From NCBI GenBank assembly GCA_029582165.1, contig CM055887.1:12451190-12515189 (forward strand): a stretch of 64,000 nucleotides of DNA, written 5' to 3'. Position 1 is the first letter of the stretch. Every line of letters begins with the position of its first letter. The notes below the pieces were generated by a model. That model had not been told where the DNA came from, made no database searches, and worked only from the letters and a program-made list of their open reading frames with translations. A program made the translations under genes and the position numbers. The DNA comes from Portulaca oleracea (Eukaryota; Streptophyta; Magnoliopsida; Caryophyllales; Portulacaceae). Positions 46,805 to 57,960 of the stretch are shown here, one piece after another.

Positions 46805-46806
<2 letters not shown>
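46173..46806. mobile_element. MULE-type MITE with ~180-bp TIRs inside a (TAA)n tract
   Basis: Ends CGGTTTTGCTAAACGTCGCC and its mirror agree for about 180 bp with few mismatches. The flanks TAATAATAA (46164-46172 and 46807-46815) fit a 9-bp duplication but are part of a TAA repeat, so the exact duplication is ambiguous. The 280-bp middle is non-coding. Confidence 0.85.
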
Positions 46807-46850
<44 letters not shown>

Positions 46851-46851
46851 G
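46807..46851. repeat. (TAA)n microsatellite
   Basis: About 15 TAA units follow the MITE. A few TAA units are also found on its left side. Confidence 0.9.
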
Positions 46852-46896
46852 ATCATAAAAAGATAACTCCTTCCAGCTTTCACAAGCGCATTCCAA

Positions 46897-47150
46897 CTTC
46901 TTACAATTTTAACCAACTCTTTCTAACTTCCAACTTTATTTATCCAACTCAAAAGAATATGCCAATATAGTCAAGATACCTAATATATATTTTACCCAAG
47001 TCTCATATTACTTTTTGTTTCATCTTCTTACAATTTTAACCAACTCTTTCTAACTTCCAACTTTATTTATCCAACTCAAAAGAATATGCCAATATAGTCA
47101 AGATACCTAATATATATTTTACCCAAGACTCATATTACTTTTTGTTTCAT
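46897..47150. repeat. Tandem duplication of a 127-bp unit
   Basis: Copies at 46897-47023 and 47024-47150 begin CTTCTTACAATTTTAACC and end TTTTTGTTTCAT. By eye only one base differs (AAGTCTC versus AAGACTC). A recent duplication in non-coding DNA. Confidence 0.92.
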
Positions 47151-47495
47151 TATAGTATTAAATTGATTGTGATGTTCTAATGCTTGATGATTAATTAAAA
47201 AAATGCAATACTATTATGATGATGAATTCCTTTTTCTTTGTCTTTTCAAGTTCGGTAAATTACAATATGATTTTAATCATTGTTATTAAAATCTCAATAA
47301 TAATCAACGATCTTACAATATGATTTTACGATCCAAAAATTTATTATCGATTCAATTTTATTAGAATCTTAATGCAGTTAGGATCTCACGATCCTGGTTT
47401 AGTATGAATATTATGTGTTAAAGTCGCTATATGATTCTAAGATCCTGCCATCTGACTCACGATCGTACGTGTATTTGATAATATTTATTGAGATT

Positions 47496-47549
<54 letters not shown>

Positions 47550-48480
47550 TTACTCAGGTATAATATGCAATTTAATGGGTTTGTCGGCAAGTTTATGTTG
47601 TCATTAACTTGCTGACCAAGGATTTCTTTCGTATTGTTGATCAATATTAATTAGTAAACATTGTTCATTTGTTTTTTTTTCCTCCTTTTAATTAAGCAGT
47701 TTTTAATTAAGAAGGAAAAGTTCTAAAAACTTTTATAGAGCTCTATGTTGGGGATCTAAGGCAGGAGTCTACTTCAATCGAGGCCCATGGTATATAAGTT
47801 AAGTGAAGTTTCATCTTAAAATCAATTAGTGTTAAGAGGAGTAACTCATTTGATTTATATATCATGTCATTTCTCTTTGCTTTTTCGATGCGAGACATTT
47901 TTACCCAAGTGAATCCCAACATTTTACATTAATTAATACATAAATAATAAAACATACAAGTAGGGTCCCAAAAACCGAAACTAACTAGCTAGCGCGAGGT
48001 AGTACAATGAGGATGTTGTTGATTTGATGTAATGAACGAATAATAATTCAAGATAAACACGTAATTATTCAAGTGGTATGAATATAAAATTTCCAAGTGG
48101 CTAAAATTTTATATTATTTGACTTTGATTGTCCAAAATAATATTCAAATTATCCGCCAACCAAGTTGGCCTTGCTGCTGAATGATTATGCCATGAACCAT
48201 GCATAATGGGCTGTTCATGAAAATTTTTAGAAAAACAATGCATGTTTATACGCAATATAGTACGTAGTTTAATGTAATACTAACAGAACTACATAAGTAT
48301 ATGAAATTTTTAGTTTTAAAATTGCTAGGTATTACTCTATGCTTCTTTCTCTTCCGGATCGACATAGGGCTAGGGATCCAGGATCATATTGCCTAGACGA
48401 TGATATAGCCAGATTTAAAATTCAAATAAGTTCAATATTTGCATATATTCATTTTTTCATCGCGTTTTGGAAATTATGTT
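47151..48480. other. AT-rich spacer with (TA)n tract
   Basis: A (TA)n microsatellite lies at about 47501-47545. No gene or element end is recognised. Confidence 0.55.
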
Positions 48481-48488
48481 TTAACACC

Positions 48489-49062
48489 TAGGGATGGCAG
48501 TGGGATGGGTCTAGGGCAGCTGGAGCCGGACTCGACAGATTCTTTTGGACCTGGACCTGCCCTGGGACCCGATGGGTACCAAAATTCAGACCCCGACCCA
48601 GACTTATTTGGTTTATGGGTCCACGAGTCCTTAGTGGTTCCTTAATGGGTGCAATCCTATCTTGCATTTTTTATTAGATTTATCAATTTATTGGGTTAAT
48701 TTCATACTTGTGCACATGAATAATAATAACTATTCTGTTTAAATATACTTATTTTTAACACAATAAAAGCATTTCAAAGGAAAAATAGTATAATAGGGTT
48801 TTGGAAAATAGAAGTCAACACTTCAACAGACCCAATACTCCCAGCAGCCACTAGGCGGTAGATGACTAGAAGTGTAATACTTGGGTTTTTATGTTTTCAA
48901 AGGAAAAAAATTATATATCCGTGCTTGCACCCAGACCCGTACCTACTATTTTTTTTCCTAGACCCACACCCGCCCCAAACCCACAAGGTCCAAACTTTTT
49001 GGACCCAGACTCGTCTTAATGGTCCGTGTTCGAACCGGGTCCAACACCCACTGCCATCCCTA
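48489..49062. mobile_element. hAT-type MITE with perfect TSD
   Basis: The 16-bp ends TAGGGATGGCAGTGGG and CCCACTGCCATCCCTA are perfect inverted repeats, and the 8-bp duplication TTAACACC (48481-48488 and 49063-49070) is perfect. The interior carries GGGTC/GACCC-rich segments near both ends and no transposase. Confidence 0.95.
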
Positions 49063-49084
49063 TTAACACCTGTAGTTTTGTAAA

Positions 49085-49618
49085 GGAAAACTGGATTTTA
49101 ATAATCGCAATTTTTGATAACAGAATAACAATAATTTGAATTTTATTTTTATATGTCAGCAGCCCCAAGAAAAACAAAATTATATTTTCTGATACCAAAT
49201 CTACCTCCACAGTTTTACGTTGGGGTTTTATATATTTTCAATTTTTTCTAATTGTTTTCATTGCTACCCGCACAAAGGCTATGAATTGTACTTATTGATA
49301 GAAGTTTTAGATTTATTTTGAGAATATGAACTATTATTATGATTATTTGAGGAATAAAAGGGGAAAAATCATAAAAATTATTAAAGATTGAAAAAATTTG
49401 GGACGAAGTTTAAAAATTCACTAAAAATCACGGGGAAGTATTGTGCTAAAACTAGGAGCGAAGGAAGTCAAAATCCATAAGATATTTAGGGTATGCATAT
49501 GTGGTGGTCCAAAAAAAACAATTTTATTTTATTGACTACGGGTGTACAGAAACAAAGTTCAGAATATTAACGTCCAATTATATTGTCAAATGTTGAGATC
49601 ATTATAATCCAATTTTCC
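49085..49618. mobile_element. MULE-type MITE of the GGAAAATTGGA family
   Basis: Ends GGAAAACTGGATTTTAATAA and, reversed, GGAAAATTGGATTATAATGA form about 22 bp of inverted repeat. A perfect 9-bp duplication TTTTGTAAA flanks it (49076-49084 and 49619-49627). The 534-bp element is non-coding and is the complete relative of the truncated copy at 39643. Confidence 0.92.
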
Positions 49619-49627
49619 TTTTGTAAA

Positions 49628-50459
49628 ACCATTCTTACACTGTGAAATCATTTCAAACAAAAGTTAAACTAAATGTTAAAAGTTCAACGATGGTCTAAGA
49701 TGCCTCTCAAGTGAATGTCCTTCGAGTTTGAAGTGTATATACTTCTATATGTTTAAATTTATTCAGTCAAATTGTATAGCATTGTAAAGTTATATATAAA
49801 GTCTCTTACCAGTGGAGTTGCTGAAAGCCTACAAATTAGTCAATCAAATATTGGGAATCCACATATTAGGAATAAAAAAAAGTGTAAAATTCAAATCACC
49901 TCAAGCCCAAAAATCGACCCATCGGGCTAACAAATTCCCATTGACAACAGAACGGTGATTGTCATTTCTTGGTTAAAGACCGCATCATTGACCTATTTTC
50001 CAATCGCGTGTTATCTTTCTTGTGACGTGTATTGATTTGGCAATTATTCTGATTTTGATAGATATTATTTCATATAATTATTCTTGAAACAATTCAGATG
50101 ACTCAATTAATATTGCAAAAATAGCATAATAATATCATTCCAAGTTTTTTTCTTTTTATTATGATTTCATTGTGATTCCCAAAACCTTATCAATTCCACC
50201 ATTATAAATATAAGCATCCCCTTGTTTTCAAAGTGATATACCTGGAGTTACCCTGGTGAAACTCACTGTCTAAACGACAACCCTTAAGGCTACTTTGGTG
50301 GTTTGAAGTTAATCATCTGATTAAGAGGTATGCATCTCAACCAACACTTGTAAATTCTGTAAATTCTTATTTTTTTATTAAATTACACAAATCTATGCCT
50401 TTTTCTTGTCAAAATCAATAGAAGAAAATAATTGTAGTACTCCAACGTGAACCCTAGTC
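49628..50459. other. Spacer before the second LINE
   Basis: No gene is recognised. A TATA-like ATTATAAATATAAG lies near 50202-50215 with a short leader-like region after it, but no matching reading frame follows. Confidence 0.5.
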
Positions 50460-50640
50460 GTCGAAGAGCTCTGGAAGTATTGTGAGGGTCGTCGAAGAGC
50501 TCTGTTTCGCCGGTGAGGCTGGTAGTAGGTTTCTTTGGCCATGGTAAAAGGCAGTTTAGGGCATCAGGGGCGCTCAGAGGCGGTAGGAACGTACGTGTTC
50601 CCTTGGGTGCAATTAAAGTTTTGGCCATTCCCTCCTTTTT

Positions 50641-51598
50641 TCATGTTTCAAACATGGACATCGCGATGGAGGTTGATTGGAATAAACTCAAATTGACAGA
50701 GGCAGAAGAAGTAGTGATCGTTGATGAAGAGATTCCAAAGGAGAAGAAAGCAGAGATTGAATTGAGTTTAATAGGACACCTCTTAACAAAAGACACCTTC
50801 AACCGTAGGGTTCTGAAAACAGTCCTGAAAAATATTTGGAAACCATCAAAAGGAGTAATTATCAGAGAGTTCGACGTCAATCTCTTTCTATTTAAGTTTT
50901 TCGCAGCAACAAGCAGACTACATGTAATGAACAAAGGACCCTGGTCGTTCGACAGAAAACTGCTGATCTTGAAGGAATGTGATGGAACGGAACAATATGC
51001 GAATATAGAGTTCAAGACAACCGGATTTTGGGTGAAGGCTTACGAGGTACTGGTGATTAGACATACGCAATCTTTTTGCAAAAATTTCGGGGGATAAAGT
51101 TGGAAATTTTGTGGGGTGCGAAGAGGACTCTATGTATGGCGAGGAGCCGAGGACAAGTCCCTCCACTTTTGAGTTGACGTGGATATTACGTTACCCCTAA
51201 GGAGGGGATTAATGGTGAAGGTAGATGGTAAGTCAATATGGATTAAATATTCAAATACCTCAAATTACCAGAATTTTGCTATGGTTGCGGCAGACTCGGA
51301 CATATGCTTAAGGATTTTGACCAGTTTGATCCAATTATACCCTTGGAGGAATGACAATATGGATCGAGGCTAGTTGAAAGCGTCACCCATGAAATCACGA
51401 AGGAAGAACGCGGAGGCTGAAATTCAAGCAGAGAAGAGAATGTATTTAGTATTAAAAGGGAGGGGTGCCCAGCAGAAAGCTAGAACCCGACTAGCCTACT
51501 TTGATGCCAAGGAGAACTCACATGAAAACCCTAAGGACGTAGTAGATAGTATTGGAGGCCCTACTGATATGGTTGTAGATGGGGGAGTTTACACATAG
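50641..51598 (+). pseudogene. LINE ORF1 with DUF4283-type domain
   Basis: The frame 50641-51097 contains LIGHLLTKDTFNRRVLKTVL, IWKPSKGVIIREFDVNLFLF and GPWSFDRKLLILKECDG. These match the DUF4283 domain that begins ORF1 of many plant LINEs. It then shifts: 51179-51373 has LPLRRGLMVKVDGKSIWIK, after which the zinc-knuckle region is out of frame and eroded. 51374-51598 is a charged tail. The family ORF1 protein binds RNA; this copy is not translatable past about 150 codons. Confidence 0.85.
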
Positions 51599-51750
51599 GA
51601 AGTGAAGTTTTCAAGCGGAAACTCCTCCATGGAAGGCAGGATGAAATAGGTGACAAATTTCGAGCAATCAAGGAGCCAAGCAAGGTCTCCCGACAATATA
51701 ATGAAGAGGTGGAGCTTGCAAAGTGGCCCCGCCTAGCACAATGTGTCTTC

Positions 51751-52920
51751 TATGTCTAAACTACCAAGGACTTGGCAACTCCCAGGCAGTCAAAGACCTC
51801 CGTCGGATAGTGGTGGCCTACAAGCCAAGTTTGGTTTTTCGATCTATCGGAGACCAAACTTATGGGGTCAAAGTTTAAGTGGATGACGGAGAAATTTGAC
51901 GGTTTTTCATTACTTTAATATCGATTGTGTATGTAAAGTGGGGGGGGGGGGGGTTAGCTTTGCTATGGAGGCAGGGTTTGAATATGCAAATCATCAGTCA
52001 ATCTACCCACCATATTGACTTGATGCTTCATTGGAAAGATGGAGAGGACATGTGGAGATTTACAGGGGTCTATGGCTACTCGAAAAGCGGGGAGAAAAAC
52101 AAGACTTGTGATCTGATTGTTGACTTGAGATGATATGGGCTGTAGATGATGGTTACAAGGATGTTATTGAAGCAGCATGGGCCAGTCCATACTCCACAGA
52201 CCAGCTTGAGAATTGTTTAATGAAGTTAGATGATTGTATAAATTGGTTCGAAAGCTGGAACAGAACCACAGTTGGCCATATCCAAAAACAAATTGTGAGT
52301 CTTCAAGCTGAACTGACGGGAAGATGACATTAGTCAGCGACAAAGTATTCATGGCAAGATTCGGGAGTGGAGGAAGAAAGAGGAAATACTATGGTGGAAA
52401 AGACCACGCATTGACTTCATGAAATTTGGTGATGCAAATTCTACTTGGTTCCACGCACGAGCGTCATCTAGGAGGAAAACAAATGCTATTCTATCTCTGA
52501 AAAACTCAAATGGGACTTTAGTAGAAGATCAGTAAGGTATTGTAGAAGTCATAACAAATTACTTCACAGAACTTTTCACCTCCGTGCCGTATAATTCTTG
52601 GGAACAAGTGCTCGAGTGCATCATGAGAAGAGTCATGGAGGATGCATTCTGACTTGAACAAGCCATATATGGAGGTTGAGGTTATAGATGCTCTACACAA
52701 CATGAGGCCTGACAAAGCCCCCGAGCCAGACGACCTAAACCCGTTCGTCTTTCAGAAGTACTGGGCATTGTAGGTCTGAACGTAACACATGCAGCTCTGA
52801 ATATTCTTGAGAGGGAGGGGGCATTCCTTCAGAGCCAAACCACACTCATGTGGTCCTAATTCCAAAAAAGCATAACTCGAAGATAGTGGTGGATCATCAA
52901 TCTCTGATATAAGCGCCAAG
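51751..52920 (+). pseudogene. LINE ORF2: endonuclease and RT start remnants
   Basis: CLNYQGLGNSQAVKDLRRIV (about 51750-51810) is the start of the endonuclease. GGLALLWRQGLN follows near 51943-51990, right after a 14-G run, with FTGVYGYS near 52058-52082. The GDFN and SDH blocks are missing, which suggests an internal deletion near 52130. WWKRPRIDFMKFGDANSTWF (about 52393-52452) and KAPxPDxLNPFVFQKYW-like sequence (about 52713-52765) are the lead-in to the RT. The catalytic RT core is absent because the copia LTR and later DNA replace it. Confidence 0.82.
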
Positions 52921-52939
52921 TACCTTTATCTCGAGGACT

Positions 52940-53520
52940 TGCTAGGATCATCAAGTACTCAAACAACCATAAACAATAAAAATAAATGAGGAAAAGAGAT
53001 CAAAAAGAGACACCCAAACTTTTAACAGGGAAAAAGACCAAAGCTAGAAAAAACGTCGGAATCGATGCGCACTAGAATTGAGGAGGATTACAAGTTAGAA
53101 GAGATTTCCCTCAATCTCACCTTCTCTCAAAGTAGATGGGCAATCTCTCTCAAGTGTTGTGTTTTCTCTTTGTGTGTTTGTGGATACAATGTATTTTAGT
53201 GAAAACCTCTCTCCAAGACATAAATAGCGGCTAGGAGCAATTTAGGTCAAACTCGCGTCATAACAGCTGATCTAAATAGTCGCCACGTGTTGTGCACCAC
53301 ACGTCCCTTCCTAGAGCCCATCTACACCTTTATGGGCTTCCTAACACACCTCATTCCTTTCAACACCAAGCCATGCCTCCATTCGGCTCCACACACAACA
53401 ATCTCCCACTTGGAGAACAATGCCTCTAGAATCCTCAATTTATCGAGACATGTTCCCCTAGTGTACCGATCGACCTCTTTATCAGTCGAAGAGGCCTACT
53501 AAGGCCATACATGCTCTCAA
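52940..53520 (-). mobile_element. Copia LTR plus end of the internal region (relative of copia A)
   Basis: The LTR at 52940-53400 starts TGCTAGGATC and ends CACAACA on the plus strand. It is followed by a polypurine tract complement ATCTCCCACTTGGAG, then GACCTCTTTATCAGTCGAAG, which resembles the RNase H end region of copia A at 9240-9270. This is therefore a 3' LTR with about 120 bp of interior. The 5' part is gone, so no target duplication can be tested on the right. It was inserted into the LINE. Confidence 0.82.
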
Positions 53521-53614
53521 AACCAACCATACTCTAAAACTTTCTCTCAAAACTCAAACTACTCTCAGGCTTTCTCCTAAAATCCACAAATCCATGTAAC
53601 TTCTGCCCCTACCT

Positions 53615-54560
53615 ATGCCCCTCAATGTGGTCGCAACAAAGATGAAGGTGACACTAGAGCTACGACTTGGATTGATGAAGAAGACAAGGTCTTAGTTGAC
53701 TCATATGCCAACCTATGTGTTGACTTTGTACATGGTACAGAGCGAAAGTGCAAATCGTTTAGAGTGACGTAAGCACAAATCACTACTAGAAAATACGCGT
53801 ATTTCCGACCCTTTGTCATCGACACTTTTGGATAGCGTCGACCGAAAGTTTTCTGGGACTAGGTCATTTTCCCAAATCTCGACGCTTTTTATCGTCGAAA
53901 TATGGTATCGACTCCTAAAAGCATCTAGATATTAGACTCCTAAAATCATCGTCCCCCAGCAGTATAGTAAGGACTACGATGATGTGTCATAGGTGATGTG
54001 ATTGTGGCTAAACGAAAATTTATTATTTCTTGGCTTGTATGATACAAGCGGGGACATTTCAAGCAAGTGAGGTCTGAAAATGACATTATGAATAGAGTCA
54101 GGGAGCTTTATTTTAATAAAAAAGGATTTTCTTTCAAATATATGAGTTGGTTAAAATGACTCCAAATACTCTCTAAGTTTAGAGAAGAAGCTGAGAAGTT
54201 GCATGCAAAGGAGTTTGGTGGAGGTAGAGCAAGAGAGAGGTCATCAAAGCTAGCCAAGGTCAATGAACCCAGGTTATAGTGACTCTTCCAACCCCAACAC
54301 TCCCAGCAATCCCAAAACTCTTAACGATCCCAATACACCTGGATATATCCCCACCGATGAAGCTCCCACTGAAGAGGAATCCCCCAGCCAATGGCTAAAA
54401 CAACCCATTGGGAGAAATTGTGAAAGAGGAAGGGTAGAGAAAAAGACCTACTTATGGTGATGAATTTGATTACCCAAGAACTCTCTAAGATCAATACAAA
54501 AAGAGAATATATAGTTACTAATATGAGGCAGTAGGGTGAAAGAGATAAAATGAAGACTTC
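53615..54560 (+). pseudogene. Myb/SANT-like protein remnant, possibly from a PIF/Harbinger element
   Basis: The reading ATTWIDEEDKVLVDSYANL (about 53658-53715) followed by a GTERK segment looks like the Myb/SANT-like domain seen in the second ORF of PIF/Harbinger elements and related plant proteins. After an interrupting CACTA end, a segment near 54100-54460 reads YFNKKGFSFKYMSW, FREEAEKLHAKEF, then an acidic and proline-rich linker and an ESPSQWLKQPIGR block, a layout common to these proteins. Several stops break it. The link to Harbinger is an inference, and a host-derived pseudogene is possible. Confidence 0.45.
53781..53930. mobile_element. CACTA-type transposon end
   Basis: CACTACTAGAAAATACGC at 53781 has the CACTA terminal signature. 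It is followed by short motifs CGACGC, CGTCGA and TCGTCG as in CACTA subterminal repeats. No inverted end (TTTCTAGTAGTG) was found downstream, so only one end is present. It interrupts the Myb/SANT-like remnant. Confidence 0.5.
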
Positions 54561-54599
54561 ATTCTCCGCACAATCTCTTGAGATACAAAAAAAAAAGAA

Positions 54600-54829
54600 A
54601 AGAAAAGTCAAGTACTTTGTAGAGAAGGAAGAAGAATGAAATCATTTACTATTTGAGTAAAAGTCATGGGAAGATTATATGAAGATGTTCACTATGGACT
54701 TGAGCATAGTCGTACTAGATGTTCAAATGTTGTATTGATTTTTTATTTTGAGCTATAACTACCTTTTTTTACTTAGTCTTTTAGATCGGTTTTCCCTTAA
54801 ATAACTACATTAATCACTTGTTTTTCTTC
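54600..54829. other. Short spacer
   Basis: AT-rich sequence with no recognised feature. Confidence 0.4.
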
Positions 54830-56480
54830 ATTTTGTAAGATCAAAGTAACAAAACGTAAGGAACACTGAAAAAGGATGTAATCCATGAAGAAAAGGGTTG
54901 GCCCCAAGATGCAAAGTTAGATGACAAGATCGTGAAAGAAACTGAGGCCGAAAGGAGCTAAGGAGACCAAGGAATTGAAAAAAAAGAAGAAAGGGGCACA
55001 ATCGTGCCAATATACTGCATGATCGTGACCCCCTATCCCTCCCTAGAAGACCATGGTCAAGGAAAGAGAAAAAGGGGCACGATCATGCCATCCTACTATA
55101 CGACCGTGCGCCCCTACTCCCAAGGAAATCAGCCCAAGGAAAAAAGGGGCACGATCATGCAAGTTGAGTGCCCGATCATGATCTACTCTCGGGAAATTAA
55201 AGGTGGTCGTGATCGTGTAACTCAAACTGTATGCTCGTGTCACCCAAGGTCCATATGTGTTTTCCAGTTCTTGACAATTAATGACACGATCCTACCGTTT
55301 AATGGCACGATCATGCTATTTAATGGCACAACCATGCCATACTTGAAAAACTTCCATGTTCTGAAAACCAAAACAACGAGCTTGATGTGATTTTAGGGTA
55401 CTATATATACATTTTTAGGGTTGTAATTCAGTAGCTTTCATTAATCCCTAGGTTACTTAGAAAGTTTTAATTTATTATTATCTCTCTAGGTTAGCCATAA
55501 ATATTCCTTGTTTAAGACACTCTTCTGTTAATCAAAGCTTAATATTCCGTGTTTGAATCTCTTTCTCTTGCTTCATTTACTATCTTGCTGGGATTTTAAT
55601 CTATTTTAGGAAGAATTTGAAGGCCCCTAATCATCAACATTAGTGGGTGTTCATTGAAAAGAAGGTACTATTAGGTATATTTATTTCTTGTTTACTGTTT
55701 TATTGCATGCTGTTTAAGAGTTTTCTAGTTAAGATTAATTGGGTTCTTGATGAATATATGTTTCCTTGTTCGATTAGGATTGGTTATGTTAGTGGTTTTG
55801 AATATGTTTAGTGAGTAAGCTTTTCTCGAATTAGGGATTTCATGACCTAATGGAGGTTTAAATTTGAGGGTTTAGTTGAGAGGGGATGGTTAGTATTGGC
55901 TTAAGGGATCTTTCACTATTATCTATATCATTGTGAGAGGTTTGGTTGGCTGAGAGCTTGCTAAAACTCCTCTAACACAATGGTTTGAGATTTTTGTGAT
56001 GTAATTAGCCTATCTTTAACGAGAGTGAGGATTGAGCTAATTAGGGTTCGTTGTGGTTTCTACCCTTAATTATTTTCTTTCGTGAAAGTGAGGAAAACAC
56101 TTAAAAGTTAATCTAATGTTATCCTTAAGAGAGGGGGTTAGAGTGGCTTAATTTTAGCAACGACTCATTCCTTGTCCTGTTTAGCCATCCCCGTTTGTTA
56201 GTCGCTTTGGTTAGACTCCCGTTAGGTGGTTCAGACCTCCCTGAGCCCTTGTATCTATGGTTAGTTTATGTATTTTCGATCTTCGCATAATTTAGTTTTT
56301 GAACAGTGTAGTTGTAGTCGATTCTCTTTTGATCATCTTGCAATTTGTGAACCTTGCTTGAACTGAACTCTCGAGCCCAAAATGGATTGAATTTTGGCCC
56401 GAACTCCCTGTGAGAATGATAACAGAACCCTGGTTGTACTGCAGCTAAACAAAAACCTGCTTACACTTGGTGGGTTAGCA
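54830..56480 (+). repeat. Probable Ty3/gypsy LTR fragment with repeated GCACGATCATGC motifs
   Basis: About 1.6 kb of non-coding sequence ends with CTCCCTGTGAGAATGATAAC and CTTACACTTGGTGGG, a layout like the end of Athila-type LTRs. A TATA-like CTATATATAC near 55402 is followed by a long leader-like stretch. Between about 54990 and 55345 the near-palindrome GGCACGATCATGCCA recurs in degenerate form at least eight times. No second LTR is seen, and the edges are approximate. Confidence 0.45.
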
Positions 56481-56732
56481 TCCTAGAGGTAGTTGTTGAA
56501 GATCCTAAATGTTATTAGCTAATATTGTGATTGTCTCATCATCTACTACCTCTTTCTAGAAACTTACATCTCTAGAAGCTATTGCTTCACTATAGGTTTT
56601 TGGATCTTCCTCTTCCACATGAAGAACAATAGGAATTATATTTGTACCTTTAATTCTATCTCCTTCTAGTAGGAATAGTATTTCTTGAGAGGAGATGAAT
56701 TGTGGCCCCAAATTCTTTTCCTTTCTCATTCT

Positions 56733-57577
56733 TTAACTCCTCTTTGGCTCCACAAGAGTGTCACTAGATATCCTCTTAGTTCTTGAATTCTTATGAGTTT
56801 CCTGTTGTGGCATGGATGGAACCACATTAGTATTTGTGGTATGCTCATATAGATCAACACATAGTTTGTCCTCCAGGAACTGAACATCCCTTGTTTCGAC
56901 TATGACATTGGATTCTAAGTCCAATAATCTATATGCCTTTGAATTTTGAGCATAAGCTACAAATATACTCCTAATCGCACGAGGTCCTAACTTAGTTCTT
57001 TTAAAATCAGAAACTCTATAAAAGGCCAGACACCCCAACACTTTAATAGTTTACATTTAGTTGTCTACCTTTCCGTACCTTATATGGTGATACTTTCCAT
57101 TATTTGGCAAATTGGGATTAATTAACATATACTTAATCATTTCCCCTAAAGTATGATTTTTTTTTCTTTTAGCCAAACCATTTTGTTGAGGGGTACGGGG
57201 GGTTGTTCTTTGGTGTAAATTACCATGTTTTCACAATAATCATTAAACTCAGTAGGTAAGTATTTTTCCCCTCTTTCACTTTGAAAAACCTTAATCTTCT
57301 TTCCATTTTGATTTTCTACTTCAGCTTTATAGTGTTGAAACATATCAAATGCTTCATCCTTATGTCTCGTCAAGTACACGTAACCGTACCTAGAACAATA
57401 ATGAATAAATGTTATAAAATAATGTTTTCCTCCTCTAGTGAGAATGCCATTAAAGTCACAAATATCATAATAAACTAAAATAAGAATTTCAGTATTTCTT
57501 TCTACCTTAGGGAAAGACTTTCTAGTGATTTTTGCTTGAATACAAACCTTTACATTTATCTTTCTTAACTTAATCAT
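56733..57577 (-). pseudogene. Copia D integrase remnant
   Basis: 57577-57146 reads DICDFNGILTRGGKHYFITF and KVFQSERGEKY, with the first catalytic Asp kept. The second Asp lies where RSDRGGEY is usual but reads QSERGEKY, so it is replaced by Glu. A shift follows before the block at 57041-56733 with LGCLAFYRVSDFKRTKLGPR and FVAYAQNSKAYRLLDLES, the C-terminal integrase region. Several stops and the altered active site show it is dead. Confidence 0.85.
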
Positions 57578-57647
57578 TCATAGAAATATAACCATATTTC
57601 TACATATATTCTAGAGATGTGAAGTTTAAATGTGCTAATCCAGCATG

Positions 57648-57960
57648 CTACAATGAACTACAATCCACAATATAAGTAGAAACAACATTTATTTCATTCA
57701 TTTCATCAATGTTAAGCTTAACCATACCATCACAGTAGTACCCTTTTCCTACAAATGCCTCATTCTTAGAGATGACAACATAGTCTGACTCCGTCAAGTT
57801 TCTAAAACCATTCTTACAAAGAAGACCAACAGAGTTAAGTTTCTCATCAAGTCTAGCGTGTGAAGGATGTTTGTTGATGTGAGCTTCTTCCCTGAAGTGA
57901 ATTGTAATTCCACTGTCCCCAGTCATAGAACCTTTGATGTGACATTGTTTCCCATAAGAA
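57648..57960 (-). pseudogene. Copia D protease/pre-integrase remnant
   Basis: The frame 57926-57648 has MTGDSGITIHF, then VGKGYYCDGMVKLNID, matching the segment between protease and integrase in copia elements (the GKGY and DGMxKLN pattern). The protease active site itself falls in the damaged stretch near 58000-58050. Confidence 0.7.

Larger units (their letters stand above)
50460..52939 (+). mobile_element. Second LINE, 5' part only, interrupted by a copia LTR
   Basis: ORF1 with a DUF4283-type domain is followed by parts of the AP endonuclease and the start of the RT. The element ends where a copia LTR begins at 52940, and the rest is not found on the other side. The 5' edge is approximate. 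Heavy frame damage and a 14-G run at 51940-51953 are present. Confidence 0.88.

Noticed and set aside
50383..50628. Minus-strand frame across the second LINE start
   Set aside because: Overlaps the leader of the LINE without recognisable protein features.
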